Assembly (NCBI GenBank): GCA_000161775.1
Contig: GG704596.1
Coordinates: 238,425-302,424 of the forward strand
DNA length: 64,000 nt
Reading direction: 5' to 3'
Origin: Ruegeria lacuscaerulensis ITI-1157
GTDB taxonomy: Bacteria > Pseudomonadota > Alphaproteobacteria > Rhodobacterales > Rhodobacteraceae
Position 1 is the stretch's first letter; each line of letters begins with the position of its first letter. Below the pieces are notes generated by a model. That model was given only the letters and a program-made list of their open reading frames with translations. It was not told the DNA's origin and ran no database searches. Below are positions 1 to 8,930 of the stretch, one piece after another. Made by a program: the position numbers and the translations under genes.

Positions 1-1
1 C

Positions 2-655
2 GTTTTCGTACGCGGGCGCGGCGTCAATGCGGAACTGGGCGGTGCGATCTTCATCCGCGGCACTACGGCCGCAGTGGTCCCGTCAGGTCAGATCGACCTG
101 ATCCGAGGTCACTTCGACATTCTCGGCCGCCGGCTGAATCTGACCAAGGGCGTCGTCAGCCTGCAGGGCGACCTGACCCCGTATATCGAATTCGAATCCT
201 CGGCCAGCACATCGGAAGGCACTGCCACGATCGAAATCGCCGGGCCGCTGGATGCCCCCGTGGTGGATGTTTTCTCGGACCCCGAACGCCCGGCCGAGGA
301 AGCCCTTGCCATGTTGCTGTTCGGCAACCGATTTTCCGAATTGTCGCCCTTCGTGATCGCGCAGATGGCGGCCTCACTGGCGCAGCTGAGCGGTGCGGGA
401 GGCGATGCCACCCAGGGGGTACGCGATGCGACAGGGCTGGATACGGTCGACATTGGTGCCACGGAAGGCGGGGCAGGCCGCCTGGGCGCCGGCGCCTACC
501 TGAGTGACAACCTCTATACCGATTTCACAGTGAATACCGAAGGCGATACCGAGGTGAACCTGAGCCTGGATGTCACCGACAGTTTCACCGTGCGCGGCAC
601 GGTGGACGGCAAGGGTGAAACCGGTATCGGCATCTTTTTCGAGCGCGACTATTGA
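2..655 (+). CDS. tamB: TamB (DUF490) translocation/assembly protein, C-terminal part, truncated by window edge
   Basis: Only the last 217 codons are visible. The frame is already open at base 2 and has no start, so the gene begins before the window. The sequence is the beta-rich C-terminal domain of TamB: a segment about an enclosed 'RGRGVNAELGG', the conserved 'DPERPAEEALAMLLFG' stretch and a terminal aromatic-ending beta strand (FFERDY). TamB is an inner-membrane-anchored periplasmic protein that works with an Omp85 partner in outer-membrane biogenesis and lipid transport. A tamA gene would be expected just upstream, outside the window. It converges on the thioesterase gene with a 21-bp gap. 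Family assignment is firm; precise function is inferred from the family. Confidence 0.88.
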   Translation, partial: VFVRGRGVNAELGGAIFIRGTTAAVVPSGQIDLIRGHFDILGRRLNLTKGVVSLQGDLTPYIEFESSASTSEGTATIEIAGPLDAPVVDVFSDPERPAEEALAMLLFGNRFSELSPFVIAQMAASLAQLSGAGGDATQGVRDATGLDTVDIGATEGGAGRLGAGAYLSDNLYTDFTVNTEGDTEVNLSLDVTDSFTVRGTVDGKGETGIGIFFERDY

Positions 656-676
656 GGGGCCGATCTGCCGCGTCCG

Positions 677-1198
677 TCAGTGTTTCCGGATACCGATAGG
701 CTGCCCGATCTGCGGCGCAGGCTCCAGACCCGCATGGTCGGACACCATCCGGGTCAGCCGCGCCGCGGCCCAGTCAGGATAGGGTTCCGACCGGCCTGTT
801 GTGTGGCTGACATTCATGAACAGGGCCTCTTGGGTGGCGCAGACCGTGCCGTCGTCTGCCCTGACCATCTGTGCTAAATAGTGACCGCGCTTGTGATCGG
901 CGTCCAGCATCCGAAACCGGAAAACCAATGCCTCGCCCTCGCGAACCTCGCGCAGGAAATGCAGATGCGACTGCAGGATGTACGGCCCCTGCCCCAACGC
1001 CGCCACCTGTGGTTCGCCCAGCCCCAGGTGATCGACCAACAGCCGTTCGAAGGCCAGATCGAACACCACGCCGTAATACCCCACATTCATATGACCGTTG
1101 TAGTCGATCCAGTCGGGCCGGACCGAGAAACCGGTGATCTCGACCGGCGCGGGGTACGGTCCGTCATGGCCGCCCAAGGGTTTGGATTGCGGGGTCAT
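677..1198 (-). CDS. acyl-CoA thioesterase, hotdog fold (4HBT type)
   Basis: This 173-residue protein has the single-hotdog thioesterase signature: 'WIDYNGHMNVGYY' near residues 30-42 carries the Asp/Asn-His-Met pattern of 4HBT enzymes. It probably hydrolyses a short or branched acyl-CoA; similar domains occur with carnitine and betainyl-CoA metabolism, but substrate cannot be read here. The ATG at 1198 overlaps the stop of the upstream cyclase gene (ATGA), which fixes the start and indicates translational coupling. An in-frame extension beyond this start overlaps the cyclase gene and has no family similarity. Likely co-transcribed with the cyclase as a two-gene unit. Confidence 0.8.
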   Translation of the reverse strand: MTPQSKPLGGHDGPYPAPVEITGFSVRPDWIDYNGHMNVGYYGVVFDLAFERLLVDHLGLGEPQVAALGQGPYILQSHLHFLREVREGEALVFRFRMLDADHKRGHYLAQMVRADDGTVCATQEALFMNVSHTTGRSEPYPDWAAARLTRMVSDHAGLEPAPQIGQPIGIRKH

Positions 1199-1983
1199 TC
1201 GCCGTCGTCCTCCTCGAAGATCGCCACCGCGCGGATGAACCCGGCCGAGGCGCCCTTGATCTTGAACGGAAAGCACGAGATCTCGAACCCCGTGGGCGGC
1301 AGGCTTTCCAGATTGGTCAGCTTCTCCATGTGGCAATAGCCGATCTCCATCGACGCGCGATGCCCCTCCCAGATGATCGAGGGGTCATGGGTTTCCGCGT
1401 ATTCCTGCGCGGTCAGCGGAAAGGGCGCGTCCCAACTCCAGGCGTCGGTGCCGGTCACGCGCACGCCGCGCTCGGTCAGGTACAACGTGGCCTCGCGCCC
1501 CATTCCGCAGCCTTTCATCAGGTAATCCGGCTGGCCATAACAGGTGCCGGCCGAGGTGTTGACCACGACGATATCCAGCGGTCGCAGGTCATGCCCGATC
1601 CGCTTCAGCTCGGCCGCGACATCGGCGGCGGTGACGACGTAGCCATCCTCGAAATGCCGGAAATCCAGCTTCACGCCCGGGTTCATGCACCACTCCAGCG
1701 GCACCTCGTCGATGGTGATCGCCCGCTCGCCCCGGTTCATGGTCGAGTGGTGATGGTACGGCGCGTCCAGATGGGTGCCGTTATGGGTGGCGATCTGCAG
1801 ACGTTCGATGGCCCAGCCCTCGCCACCGGGCAGGTCCTCTTTCCTCAGACCGGGGAAAAAGGCCATCACCTGCTCGGCCGTCTGGTCGTGGCTCATGTAT
1901 TCGATCTGCGGCAGCATGATCGGCGGGTCCGACACGATGCCGGTTTCCAGCGGAACGGACAGATCGACGAAACGGCGGGCCAT
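1195..1983 (-). CDS. cyclase family metal-dependent hydrolase (kynurenine formamidase-like fold)
   Basis: The 262-residue protein belongs to the cyclase/KynB-like superfamily. The metal-binding motif HNGTHLDAP lies at residues 67-75 (His67, His71, Asp73) with a further His77. Members hydrolyse amides or lactones, for example N-formylkynurenine or isatin; no substrate can be fixed from sequence, and no kynurenine pathway genes are adjacent. The ATG at 1983 is chosen because a strong GGAGGAG site lies just before it; a start nine codons earlier lacks this. A TTGACA hexamer at 2033-2038 could be a -35 box, but no good -10 follows. It overlaps the thioesterase gene by four bases. Confidence 0.78.
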   Translation of the reverse strand: MARRFVDLSVPLETGIVSDPPIMLPQIEYMSHDQTAEQVMAFFPGLRKEDLPGGEGWAIERLQIATHNGTHLDAPYHHHSTMNRGERAITIDEVPLEWCMNPGVKLDFRHFEDGYVVTAADVAAELKRIGHDLRPLDIVVVNTSAGTCYGQPDYLMKGCGMGREATLYLTERGVRVTGTDAWSWDAPFPLTAQEYAETHDPSIIWEGHRASMEIGYCHMEKLTNLESLPPTGFEISCFPFKIKGASAGFIRAVAIFEEDDGE

Positions 1984-2044
1984 GAACTCCTCCGGGATTG
2001 CGCGGCCCAAGGGTTGGCTGGCTGCAAGCTTCTGTCAAGCCATG

Positions 2045-2073
2045 AAAAAAGGCGGGCATGCGAGCCCGCCTTT
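2045..2073 (-). terminator. Rho-independent terminator of the formate dehydrogenase operon
   Basis: On the minus strand a perfect seven-base stem GGCGGGC/GCCCGCC with a six-base loop is followed by six T residues. It sits 27 bases beyond the FDH alpha stop codon and separates that operon from the cyclase/thioesterase pair. Confidence 0.88.
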
Positions 2074-2099
2074 CCAGGTTTCGTGAGTGGTTGCAGGCC

Positions 2100-4883
2100 C
2101 TACTCGGCCGCGATGGCGTCCTCGATCTTTTCGACGCGGATGGCCGAGAACTTGAACTCGGGGATCTTGCCATAGGGGTCGATGGCCGGGTTCGTCAGGA
2201 TGTTCGCCGCCGCTTCGACATAGGCGAAGGGGATGAACACCATGTCCTCGGCGATCGCCCGGTCGGCGCGCACCATGATCTCGATCGAGCCGCGCCGGGT
2301 GGTCAGGCGCACCATCTCGCCGGGTTCGATCCCCATCAGCTTGAGCGTGCGCGGGTTCATCGAACAGTTCGCCTCGGGTTCGACCGCGTCCAGAACCTTG
2401 GCACGACGGGTCATGGACCCGGTGTGCCAGTGTTCCAGCTGCCGCCCTGTGGTGGCGATCATGGGGAATTCCTCGTCCGGGGCCTCATCCGGGGGGATGA
2501 TGCTGGCCGGGGTGAATTTCGCACGGCCATCCGGGCGCGGGAAGCCGTCTCCGAACACGATGGATTGGCCGGGATCGGTCTCGGACAGCGAGGGATAGGT
2601 GATGCTCTCGGTCTCGAGCCGCTCCCATGTGATGTTGTCCAACGAGGCCATGGTCAGCTTCATCTCGGCAAAGACCTGCGAGACATCCGTGCAATCCCAG
2701 TTCAGCCCGATCCGCTGCGCCAGATCGACGGTGATCGCCCAATCCTCGCGCGCCTCGCCCGGCGGCGGCACCGCAGGGCGCACGCGCTGCACCTGACGGT
2801 TGGTGTTCGACACCGTGCCGTTCTTTTCATACAGCGCCGAGGCCGGCAGGATGATGTCGGCATAGTTCGCCGTCTCGGTCAGAAAGATGTCCTGCACGAT
2901 CATCAGATCCAGCTTGGCCAGCGCCTCGCGGGCGTGGTTCACGTCGGGGTCGGACATGGCAGGGTTTTCACCCATGATGTACATGCCCTTGATCTTGCCG
3001 GCATAGGCGTGGTCGATGATCTCGGTCACGGTCAGGCCCTTCTCGTTCGAGAAATCTCCCGAGTTCCAGACCTGGCTGAACCTGGCCCGCACGGCGTCGT
3101 CGGTGACCGATTGGTAGTCGGGCAGGAACATCGGGATCAGGCCGGCATCCGAGGCCCCCTGTACGTTGTTCTGCCCGCGCAGCGGGTGCAGACCGGCGCC
3201 CGGCTTGCCGACATTGCCCGTCATCAGGGCCAGCGAGATTAGGCAGCGCGAATTGTCGGTGCCGTGGATATGCTGGCTGACGCCCATGCCCCAGAAGATC
3301 AGACCCGCATTCGCATTGGCGAAAATCCGGGCCACGCGGCGCAGCTGATCCGGTTCGATGCCGCAGATCGGGGCCATCTTTTCGGGGGTGAACTGGCGCA
3401 GGTGCTCCTTCTCGGCCTCCCAGTTCTCGGTCCAGCGGTGGATGTACTGGCTGTCATACAGCTCTTCCTCGACGATCACGTTCATGATCGCGTTCAGCAT
3501 CGAGACATCGGCACCGGGCCGGAACTGCAGCATCTCGGTCGCGAATTTGCGCATGCCCACGCCGCGCGGGTCCATCACGATCAGCTTGCCGCCGCGCTTG
3601 GCGAACTGCTTGAAATAGGTGGCCGCGACGGGGTGGTTCTCGATCGGGTTGGCGCCGATGATGATGGCCACATCGGCATTCTCGATCTCGTTGAAGGTCG
3701 CGGTCACCGCGCCCGAGCCCACGTTCTCGATCAGCGCCGCCACCGAGGACGCGTGGCACAGCCGCGTGCAGTGGTCAACGTTGTTGTGGCCAAAGCCCTG
3801 CCGGATGAACTTCTGGAACAGATAGGCCTCTTCGTTGGTGCATTTGGCCGAGCCAAAGCCGGCCACGCTGCGCGGATCCTCATCCCGCAGCTTCATCAGC
3901 CCTTTGGCGGCCAAGTCCAGCGCCTCGTCCCAGGTTGCCTCGCGGAAATGGGTGCTCCAGTCGGCGGGATCGACGTTCAACCCCTTGGGCGGCGCATCAT
4001 CACGCCGGATCAGCGGCTTGGTCAGGCGGTGCGGGTGGTGGATATAGTCGAACCCGAACCGGCCCTTGACGCACAGGCGGCCTTCGTTGGCTGGGCCGTT
4101 GATGCCCTCGACATATTTGACCTTGCCGTCCTTGACCTTGAGGCTGACCTTGCAGCCCACCCCGCAGAAGGGGCAGACGCTTTCGGTCTCGCTGTCGTAA
4201 TCCTTGCTGTCGCCGCGCTGCTGGTCGTCCAGCACGGTGGCCGGCATCAGGGCGCCGGTCGGGCAGGCCTGAACGCATTCACCGCAGGCCACGCAGGTCG
4301 ACTCGCCCATCGGGTCGTTCTGGTCGAACACCACCTGCGCGGTGTGCCCGCGACCGGCCATGCCGATCACGTCATTCACCTGCACTTCGCGGCAGGCACG
4401 GACGCAGAGGTTGCAGTTGATGCAGGCATCCAGATTGACCCGCATCGCCACATGGCTGTCATCCAGCAGCGGGATCTTCTCGGGCTCTTTCGCCGGAAAG
4501 CGGCTGTCGCTGACATCGTTCAGCCTGGCCATGTCCCAGAAATGGCTGGAGGCATCGTGCGGCTGCTCGGGCTGGTCGGCCACCAGCAGTTCCATCACCA
4601 GCGCGCGCGACTTCTCGGCGCGGTCGGTGTCGGTTTTCACGACCATTCCTTCAGCCGCCGGACGGATGCACGAGGCGACCAGCGTGCGCTCGCCCTCGAC
4701 CTCGACCATGCAGGCGCGGCAGTTGCCGTCAGGGCGATAGCCCGGCGCGGGTTTATGGCACAGATGGGGGATCACCAATCCACGACCATTGGCCGCTTCC
4801 CAGATCGTGGTGCCCTGAGGCACGGTCACATCTTCGCCGTTCAGGTTGAAGGTGACGGTCTTGGTTTCGCTTGCGTCAAGCAT
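2100..4883 (-). CDS. fdsA: NAD-dependent formate dehydrogenase, catalytic alpha subunit (Mo/W-bis-MGD)
   Basis: At 927 residues this is the catalytic subunit of a soluble NAD-linked formate dehydrogenase, oxidising formate to CO2. In order: an N-terminal [2Fe-2S] domain (Cys42, 55, 58, 72); two ferredoxin-like [4Fe-4S] clusters (Cys154/157/160/164 and 197/200/203/207); a further [4Fe-4S] site (Cys237/240/244/271); then the molybdopterin oxidoreductase domain, with the metal-ligand Cys376 and catalytic His377 in HCTRLCH, and the C-terminal MGD-binding domain. The active residue is Cys, not selenocysteine. It follows the fused diaphorase gene by 11 bases and has a GGGAG-type ribosome site. The two-gene layout resembles the tungsten enzyme Fdh1 of Methylobacterium extorquens; which metal is used cannot be seen. 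Confidence 0.95.
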   Translation of the reverse strand: MLDASETKTVTFNLNGEDVTVPQGTTIWEAANGRGLVIPHLCHKPAPGYRPDGNCRACMVEVEGERTLVASCIRPAAEGMVVKTDTDRAEKSRALVMELLVADQPEQPHDASSHFWDMARLNDVSDSRFPAKEPEKIPLLDDSHVAMRVNLDACINCNLCVRACREVQVNDVIGMAGRGHTAQVVFDQNDPMGESTCVACGECVQACPTGALMPATVLDDQQRGDSKDYDSETESVCPFCGVGCKVSLKVKDGKVKYVEGINGPANEGRLCVKGRFGFDYIHHPHRLTKPLIRRDDAPPKGLNVDPADWSTHFREATWDEALDLAAKGLMKLRDEDPRSVAGFGSAKCTNEEAYLFQKFIRQGFGHNNVDHCTRLCHASSVAALIENVGSGAVTATFNEIENADVAIIIGANPIENHPVAATYFKQFAKRGGKLIVMDPRGVGMRKFATEMLQFRPGADVSMLNAIMNVIVEEELYDSQYIHRWTENWEAEKEHLRQFTPEKMAPICGIEPDQLRRVARIFANANAGLIFWGMGVSQHIHGTDNSRCLISLALMTGNVGKPGAGLHPLRGQNNVQGASDAGLIPMFLPDYQSVTDDAVRARFSQVWNSGDFSNEKGLTVTEIIDHAYAGKIKGMYIMGENPAMSDPDVNHAREALAKLDLMIVQDIFLTETANYADIILPASALYEKNGTVSNTNRQVQRVRPAVPPPGEAREDWAITVDLAQRIGLNWDCTDVSQVFAEMKLTMASLDNITWERLETESITYPSLSETDPGQSIVFGDGFPRPDGRAKFTPASIIPPDEAPDEEFPMIATTGRQLEHWHTGSMTRRAKVLDAVEPEANCSMNPRTLKLMGIEPGEMVRLTTRRGSIEIMVRADRAIAEDMVFIPFAYVEAAANILTNPAIDPYGKIPEFKFSAIRVEKIEDAIAAE

Positions 4884-4894
4884 GGCTGTCTCCC

Positions 4895-6598
4895 TCAGAT
4901 CTCATCGGCGAAATGTTTCATGACCAGGCGGATCGGGTTCGGGGCCGCCTGCCCCAGACCGCAGATCGAGGCATCGCCCATGACCTGGCACAGGTCCTCC
5001 AGCAGGTCGGTGTCCCACTTCTCGGCCTGCATCAGCTTGACCGCCTTTTCGCAGCCCGCCCGGCAGGGCGTGCACTGGCCACAGCTTTCGTCCTCGAAGA
5101 AGCGCAGCATGTTCAGCGCGGCATCCCGCGCGGTGTCCTGTTCGGACAGGACCACCACGGCAGCCGACCCGATGAAGGTGCCGTGCGGTTGCAGAGTGTC
5201 GAAGTCCAACGGGATGTCGTCCATCGACGCGGGCAGCAGGCCCGAAGACGGCCCGCCCGGTTGATACGCCTTGAACGCATGGCCGAGGGCCATGCCCCCG
5301 GCGGCCTCAATCACGTCAAGAATGGTCGAACCTGCCGGCAGCAGGTAGACCCCCGACTTGGCCACCCGGCCCGAGACCGAATAGCAGCGCAGACCCTTAC
5401 GGCCATTCTTTTCGACTGAGCTGAGGATTTCCGGGCCTTCCCGGCAGATCCTGGACACCCAGTAGAGCGTCTCGACATTGTGCACCAGCGTCGGGCGGCC
5501 GAATACGCCGACCTGCGCCACGAAGGGCGGGCGGTGACGCGGCAGGCCCTTCTTGCCCTCGATCGATTCGATCATCGCGGATTCTTCACCGCAGATATAG
5601 GCGCCCGCGCCGCGACGCAGGTCGATGTATCCTTTTTCGACGATCCCGGCCTGTTCCAGCGCAGCAATCTCGCGCCGCAGGATTTCCAGCACCGCCGGAT
5701 ATTCGTCACGCATGTAGATGAAGCAGGTCTGTGCCTCGACCGCCCAGGCGGCGATCAGCATGCCCTCAAGGAAAACATGCGGCGTGCGCTCCAGATAGTA
5801 GCGATCCTTGAACGTGCCGGGTTCGCCCTCGTCCCCGTTCACGGCCAGGTAACGCGGGCCGTCATTCACGCGGACAAAGCCCCATTTCTTGCCCGACGGG
5901 AAACCGGCACCGCCCAAACCGCGCAGGCCCGAGGCCAGAATCTGTTCCTGAACCGCCTCCCAATCGCCGCCCTCGCGCAGTTCTTTCAGCTTGGTGTAGC
6001 CGCCGTTCTCGACATAGGTCGCGAAGGTTTCGTAGTCAGGCAGATGGGCGTGGGTATCACCCGCCGCGATGGCGGCCTGCACCTTTTCGGGGGTCGCGTG
6101 GTCGATATGGTTGTGCCCGATTTCCAGCACCGGCGCGGTGTCGCAACGCCCCATGCAGGGCGCGCGCAGAACGCGCACTTCGGACGGGTCCAGCCCGTCC
6201 TCCAGCGCCTTTTTCAACTGCTGCGCGCCGGCCATTTCACAGGACAGGGAATCACAGACGCGGATCGTCAGGGCGGGGGGCGGCGTTTCACCTTCTTTGA
6301 CCACGTCGAAATGGGCATAGAAGGTCGCGGTCTCATAGATCTCGGCCTGCCCGATCCGCATCTCGACGGCCAGCGCGGCGATGTGGTCGGCGCTGATATG
6401 GCCGTGCGTGTCCTGGATCAGGTGCAGGAACTCGATCAGCAGGTCGCGGCGGCGCGGACGGTCGCCCAGCAGGCGCTGAATCTCGGCCTGCGCTTCGTCC
6501 GTGAACTGACGGCCCTTGGGCGTGTGCCGCCCCTTGCCTTTACCTGACTTCCAGACGCCCTTTGGCGCGCCTGATGGCTTGGTATCCAATGGTGCCAT
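4895..6598 (-). CDS. fdsB: NAD-dependent formate dehydrogenase, fused gamma-beta (NuoE-NuoF-like) subunit
   Basis: The 567-residue protein fuses a NuoE/FdsG-like thioredoxin-fold [2Fe-2S] domain (about residues 30-165; Cys115, 120, 148, 152) to a NuoF/FdsB-like diaphorase. The latter has the FMN/NADH glycine-rich stretch LRGLGGAGFPSGKKW near residue 230 and a [4Fe-4S] site with Cys506, 509, 512 and 546. It passes electrons from the alpha subunit to NAD+. In Rhodobacter capsulatus and Cupriavidus these domains are separate proteins (FdsG, FdsB); the fusion is the Methylobacterium Fdh1 arrangement. A GGAGGG site precedes the ATG. It is first in the operon, 86 bases from the LysR gene. FdsC/FdhD and FdsD-type accessory genes are not seen next to it. 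Confidence 0.94.
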   Translation of the reverse strand: MAPLDTKPSGAPKGVWKSGKGKGRHTPKGRQFTDEAQAEIQRLLGDRPRRRDLLIEFLHLIQDTHGHISADHIAALAVEMRIGQAEIYETATFYAHFDVVKEGETPPPALTIRVCDSLSCEMAGAQQLKKALEDGLDPSEVRVLRAPCMGRCDTAPVLEIGHNHIDHATPEKVQAAIAAGDTHAHLPDYETFATYVENGGYTKLKELREGGDWEAVQEQILASGLRGLGGAGFPSGKKWGFVRVNDGPRYLAVNGDEGEPGTFKDRYYLERTPHVFLEGMLIAAWAVEAQTCFIYMRDEYPAVLEILRREIAALEQAGIVEKGYIDLRRGAGAYICGEESAMIESIEGKKGLPRHRPPFVAQVGVFGRPTLVHNVETLYWVSRICREGPEILSSVEKNGRKGLRCYSVSGRVAKSGVYLLPAGSTILDVIEAAGGMALGHAFKAYQPGGPSSGLLPASMDDIPLDFDTLQPHGTFIGSAAVVVLSEQDTARDAALNMLRFFEDESCGQCTPCRAGCEKAVKLMQAEKWDTDLLEDLCQVMGDASICGLGQAAPNPIRLVMKHFADEI

Positions 6599-6684
6599 GA
6601 TGCCCTCCGAATTGAGGCCCCGTGTCTCATCAGCAATTCATATCGTCAAATCGCAAAACCGAATGGCACGATAACGACGGTTTA

Positions 6685-7566
6685 TCACCGCAAAGACGTC
6701 ACCACCCGTCGCAAGGCATCGACCGTGGGCAGTTCCGGGTCGCGCGCCAAGGTCGCCAGGCAGATCGGCTTGCTGACCACCGGATCGACCAGAGGCAGAA
6801 CCCGTGTCCCCTTCAGATCGCCCAGTGCCCGCACCAGAACGCGCGGCACCACCGTCGCCGCCAGCCCTTCGCGCGCCATGACCATCGAGGCGGTAAACCC
6901 GCTGGTTTCGGCCACCACACGAGGATGTAGCCCTTGTTCGGCGAAAATCCTGTCGAGAATGCGCCGGTTCTGCATCTGCGGCTCCAGCAGGCTGAGCGGA
7001 AACTCTGCCACCCGCGCCCAAGGGATCGGGCCGGTTTCCTGCGTCATGTGCTCGGGGACAAGCAGCACATAGGTCTCTTCATACAGGGGATGAACATGGC
7101 GCAGATCGGTGCCGATGCTGTCGCCATAGGTGATCCCGGCATCGATGCTGCCTTCGTCCAGCCGGTACTGGATCGCGGTGGCCGACATCGTCTCGATCCG
7201 CGACAGGATGCGGGGATGGGCCGCCTGCAGATGTTTGATCAGGCGTCCGGTAAAGGCGATGGCCGTGGGAATCACGCCCAGGATCAGGGTGCCGGTGATC
7301 TCGCCCTTGATCGCCTGCACCTCTTGCTCCAGCGCCTTGGCGTCATCCAGAATGCGGCGGGCGCGGCGGACGATCATCTCGCCCTCTTCGGTCAGGCCCT
7401 GAAACCGGTTGGCCCGGCGCACGATCGACACGCCCAGCCGATCCTCGAGGTTGCGGATGCGCATCGAGAACGCAGGCTGCGAGATGCCGCATTCCTCGGC
7501 CGCCTTGGCAAAGTGGCGATGCCGCGCAAGCGCGGACAGCAGGTGCAGGTCGCGAAGGTCGAACAC
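6685..7566 (-). CDS. LysR-family transcriptional regulator, likely of the formate dehydrogenase operon
   Basis: This 293-residue protein has an N-terminal winged helix-turn-helix (about residues 1-60, with the typical 'HFAKAAEECGISQPAFSMRI' recognition region) and a LysR periplasmic-binding-type effector domain (about 90-290). It lies directly upstream of, and in the same direction as, the formate dehydrogenase genes. LysR regulators are common in this position for fds/fdh operons, so control by formate is a reasonable inference. The 86-bp gap before the FDH genes holds an ATCG-N15-CGAT inverted repeat that could be its site, but the match is weak. Confidence 0.88.
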   Translation of the reverse strand: MFDLRDLHLLSALARHRHFAKAAEECGISQPAFSMRIRNLEDRLGVSIVRRANRFQGLTEEGEMIVRRARRILDDAKALEQEVQAIKGEITGTLILGVIPTAIAFTGRLIKHLQAAHPRILSRIETMSATAIQYRLDEGSIDAGITYGDSIGTDLRHVHPLYEETYVLLVPEHMTQETGPIPWARVAEFPLSLLEPQMQNRRILDRIFAEQGLHPRVVAETSGFTASMVMAREGLAATVVPRVLVRALGDLKGTRVLPLVDPVVSKPICLATLARDPELPTVDALRRVVTSLR

Positions 7567-7638
7567 GGGCGGGCCTCGGGGTTGCGGAGGATGCCCGCAG
7601 GATACCGGGAATGCCCGCCGGGAAAAGAGGTTTCGCGA

Positions 7639-8736
7639 TCAGGTGTTGAACAGGAAATGCAGCACGTCGCCATCCTTGACGACATAGCTTTTGCCTTCGG
7701 CTCGCATCTTGCCGGCCTCCTTGGCGCCCTGTTCGCCATTGCAGGCGACAAAGTCGTCATAGGCGATGGTCTCGGCGCGGATGAAGCCCTTTTCGAAATC
7801 GCCATGGATCACGCCCGCGGCTTGCGGGGCCAGCGTGCCGCGACGGATGGTCCAGGCGCGGGCCTCTTTCGGGCCGACGGTGAAATAGGTTTCCAGCTTG
7901 AGCAGGTCATAACCCGCGCGGATCAGGCGATCGAGGCCGGGTTCTTCCAGCCCCATTTCCTGCAGGAACATCTGTGCCTCGTCGGGCTCCAGCAGGCTGA
8001 TTTCTTCCTCGATCTTGGCGCTGATGATGACATGCGCGTTGCCCTGCTCGGCCGCCATCTTGGCCACGCGTTCGGAGTATTCATTGCCGGTGGCCGCGTC
8101 TTCCTCGGACACGTTGCAGACATAGAGAACCGGCTTGGTCGTCAGCAGTTGCAGGTTCTTCCAGGCCTTCGCGTCCTCGTCGCTGACCTCGACCAGGCGG
8201 GCGGGCTTGCCGTCCTCCAGCATCTGTTGCGCGGCGGCCAGCAGGCGATCCTGCTGCTGGGCTTCCTTGTCGTTGCCCTTGAGCTTGCGCACCAGGTTGG
8301 CGCGGCGCTTTTCGATGCTTTCCAAGTCGGCCAGCATCAGCTCGGTCTCGATGGTCTCGGCATCCGCCACAGGATCGACGCGGCCCTCGACATGGGTCAC
8401 GTCGCCGTCTTCGAAACAGCGCAGGACGTGGGCGATCGCATCAACCTCGCGAATGTTGGCCAGGAACTGGTTGCCCAGACCTTCACCCTTTGACGCACCT
8501 TTGACCAGGCCGGCAATGTCCACGAAGGTCATCCGGGTCGGGATGATCTGCTTGGACTTGGCAATGGCCGCCAGCTTGTCCAGACGCGCGTCCGGCACCG
8601 CTACGTCGCCCACATTGGGTTCGATCGTGCAGAACGGGAAATTCGCCGCCTGCGCGGCCGCGGTCTTGGTCAGCGCGTTGAACAGGGTCGACTTGCCGAC
8701 ATTCGGCAGACCCACGATACCCATTTTGAAACCCAT
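7639..8736 (-). CDS. ychF: redox-regulated ATPase/GTPase YchF (Obg family)
   Basis: A 365-residue YchF/OLA1 protein. It has the G1 motif GLPNVGKS at residues 9-16, a G3-like DIAGLVKGA, the family-specific NVSEED region in place of the usual NKxD (consistent with ATP preference), a coiled-coil insert in the middle, and the C-terminal TGS domain ending in [14 protein letters not shown]. Members bind ribosomes and act in stress responses. The ATG at 8736 follows an AGGAGG site; a start 15 codons earlier is not supported. It usually sits beside pth, but here pth is 3.8 kb away on the other strand. Confidence 0.95.
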   Translation of the reverse strand: MGFKMGIVGLPNVGKSTLFNALTKTAAAQAANFPFCTIEPNVGDVAVPDARLDKLAAIAKSKQIIPTRMTFVDIAGLVKGASKGEGLGNQFLANIREVDAIAHVLRCFEDGDVTHVEGRVDPVADAETIETELMLADLESIEKRRANLVRKLKGNDKEAQQQDRLLAAAQQMLEDGKPARLVEVSDEDAKAWKNLQLLTTKPVLYVCNVSEEDAATGNEYSERVAKMAAEQGNAHVIISAKIEEEISLLEPDEAQMFLQEMGLEEPGLDRLIRAGYDLLKLETYFTVGPKEARAWTIRRGTLAPQAAGVIHGDFEKGFIRAETIAYDDFVACNGEQGAKEAGKMRAEGKSYVVKDGDVLHFLFNT

Positions 8737-8868
8737 TGCGGCCTCCTGATGCCATTCGACGGCTGCTTCTATGCATGTCACGAGGAATCCGCAAGGCGCT
8801 GGTCCGCCGCCCGACTGAGTCCCATCCGCAACATCACGATATTTCGCGGAATCGTGCGTCTTCTCGTG

Positions 8869-8898
8869 TTGAACTCACCGACATACGGTTCCTATCTA
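8869..8898 (+). promoter_or_regulatory. candidate sigma-70 promoter of the PagL-like gene
   Basis: TTGAAC (8869-8874) and TATCTA (8893-8898) are separated by 18 bases, and the coding start is 33 bases beyond the -10. The rest of the 194-bp gap between ychF and this gene shows nothing else clear. Confidence 0.4.
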
Positions 8899-8930
8899 CG
8901 ATCCGAGTTCCTCAACGGTGATGATTTGAC

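Noticed and set aside
3264-5264. An open frame of about 660 codons on the plus strand, antisense to the formate dehydrogenase genes
   Set aside because: It lies inside two well-conserved subunit genes and shows no recognisable protein features.
7585-7625. Repeat ATGCCCGC before ychF as a terminator or operator
   Set aside because: The copies are direct rather than inverted, no T-run follows, and the region is only a 72-bp gap between two same-strand genes.
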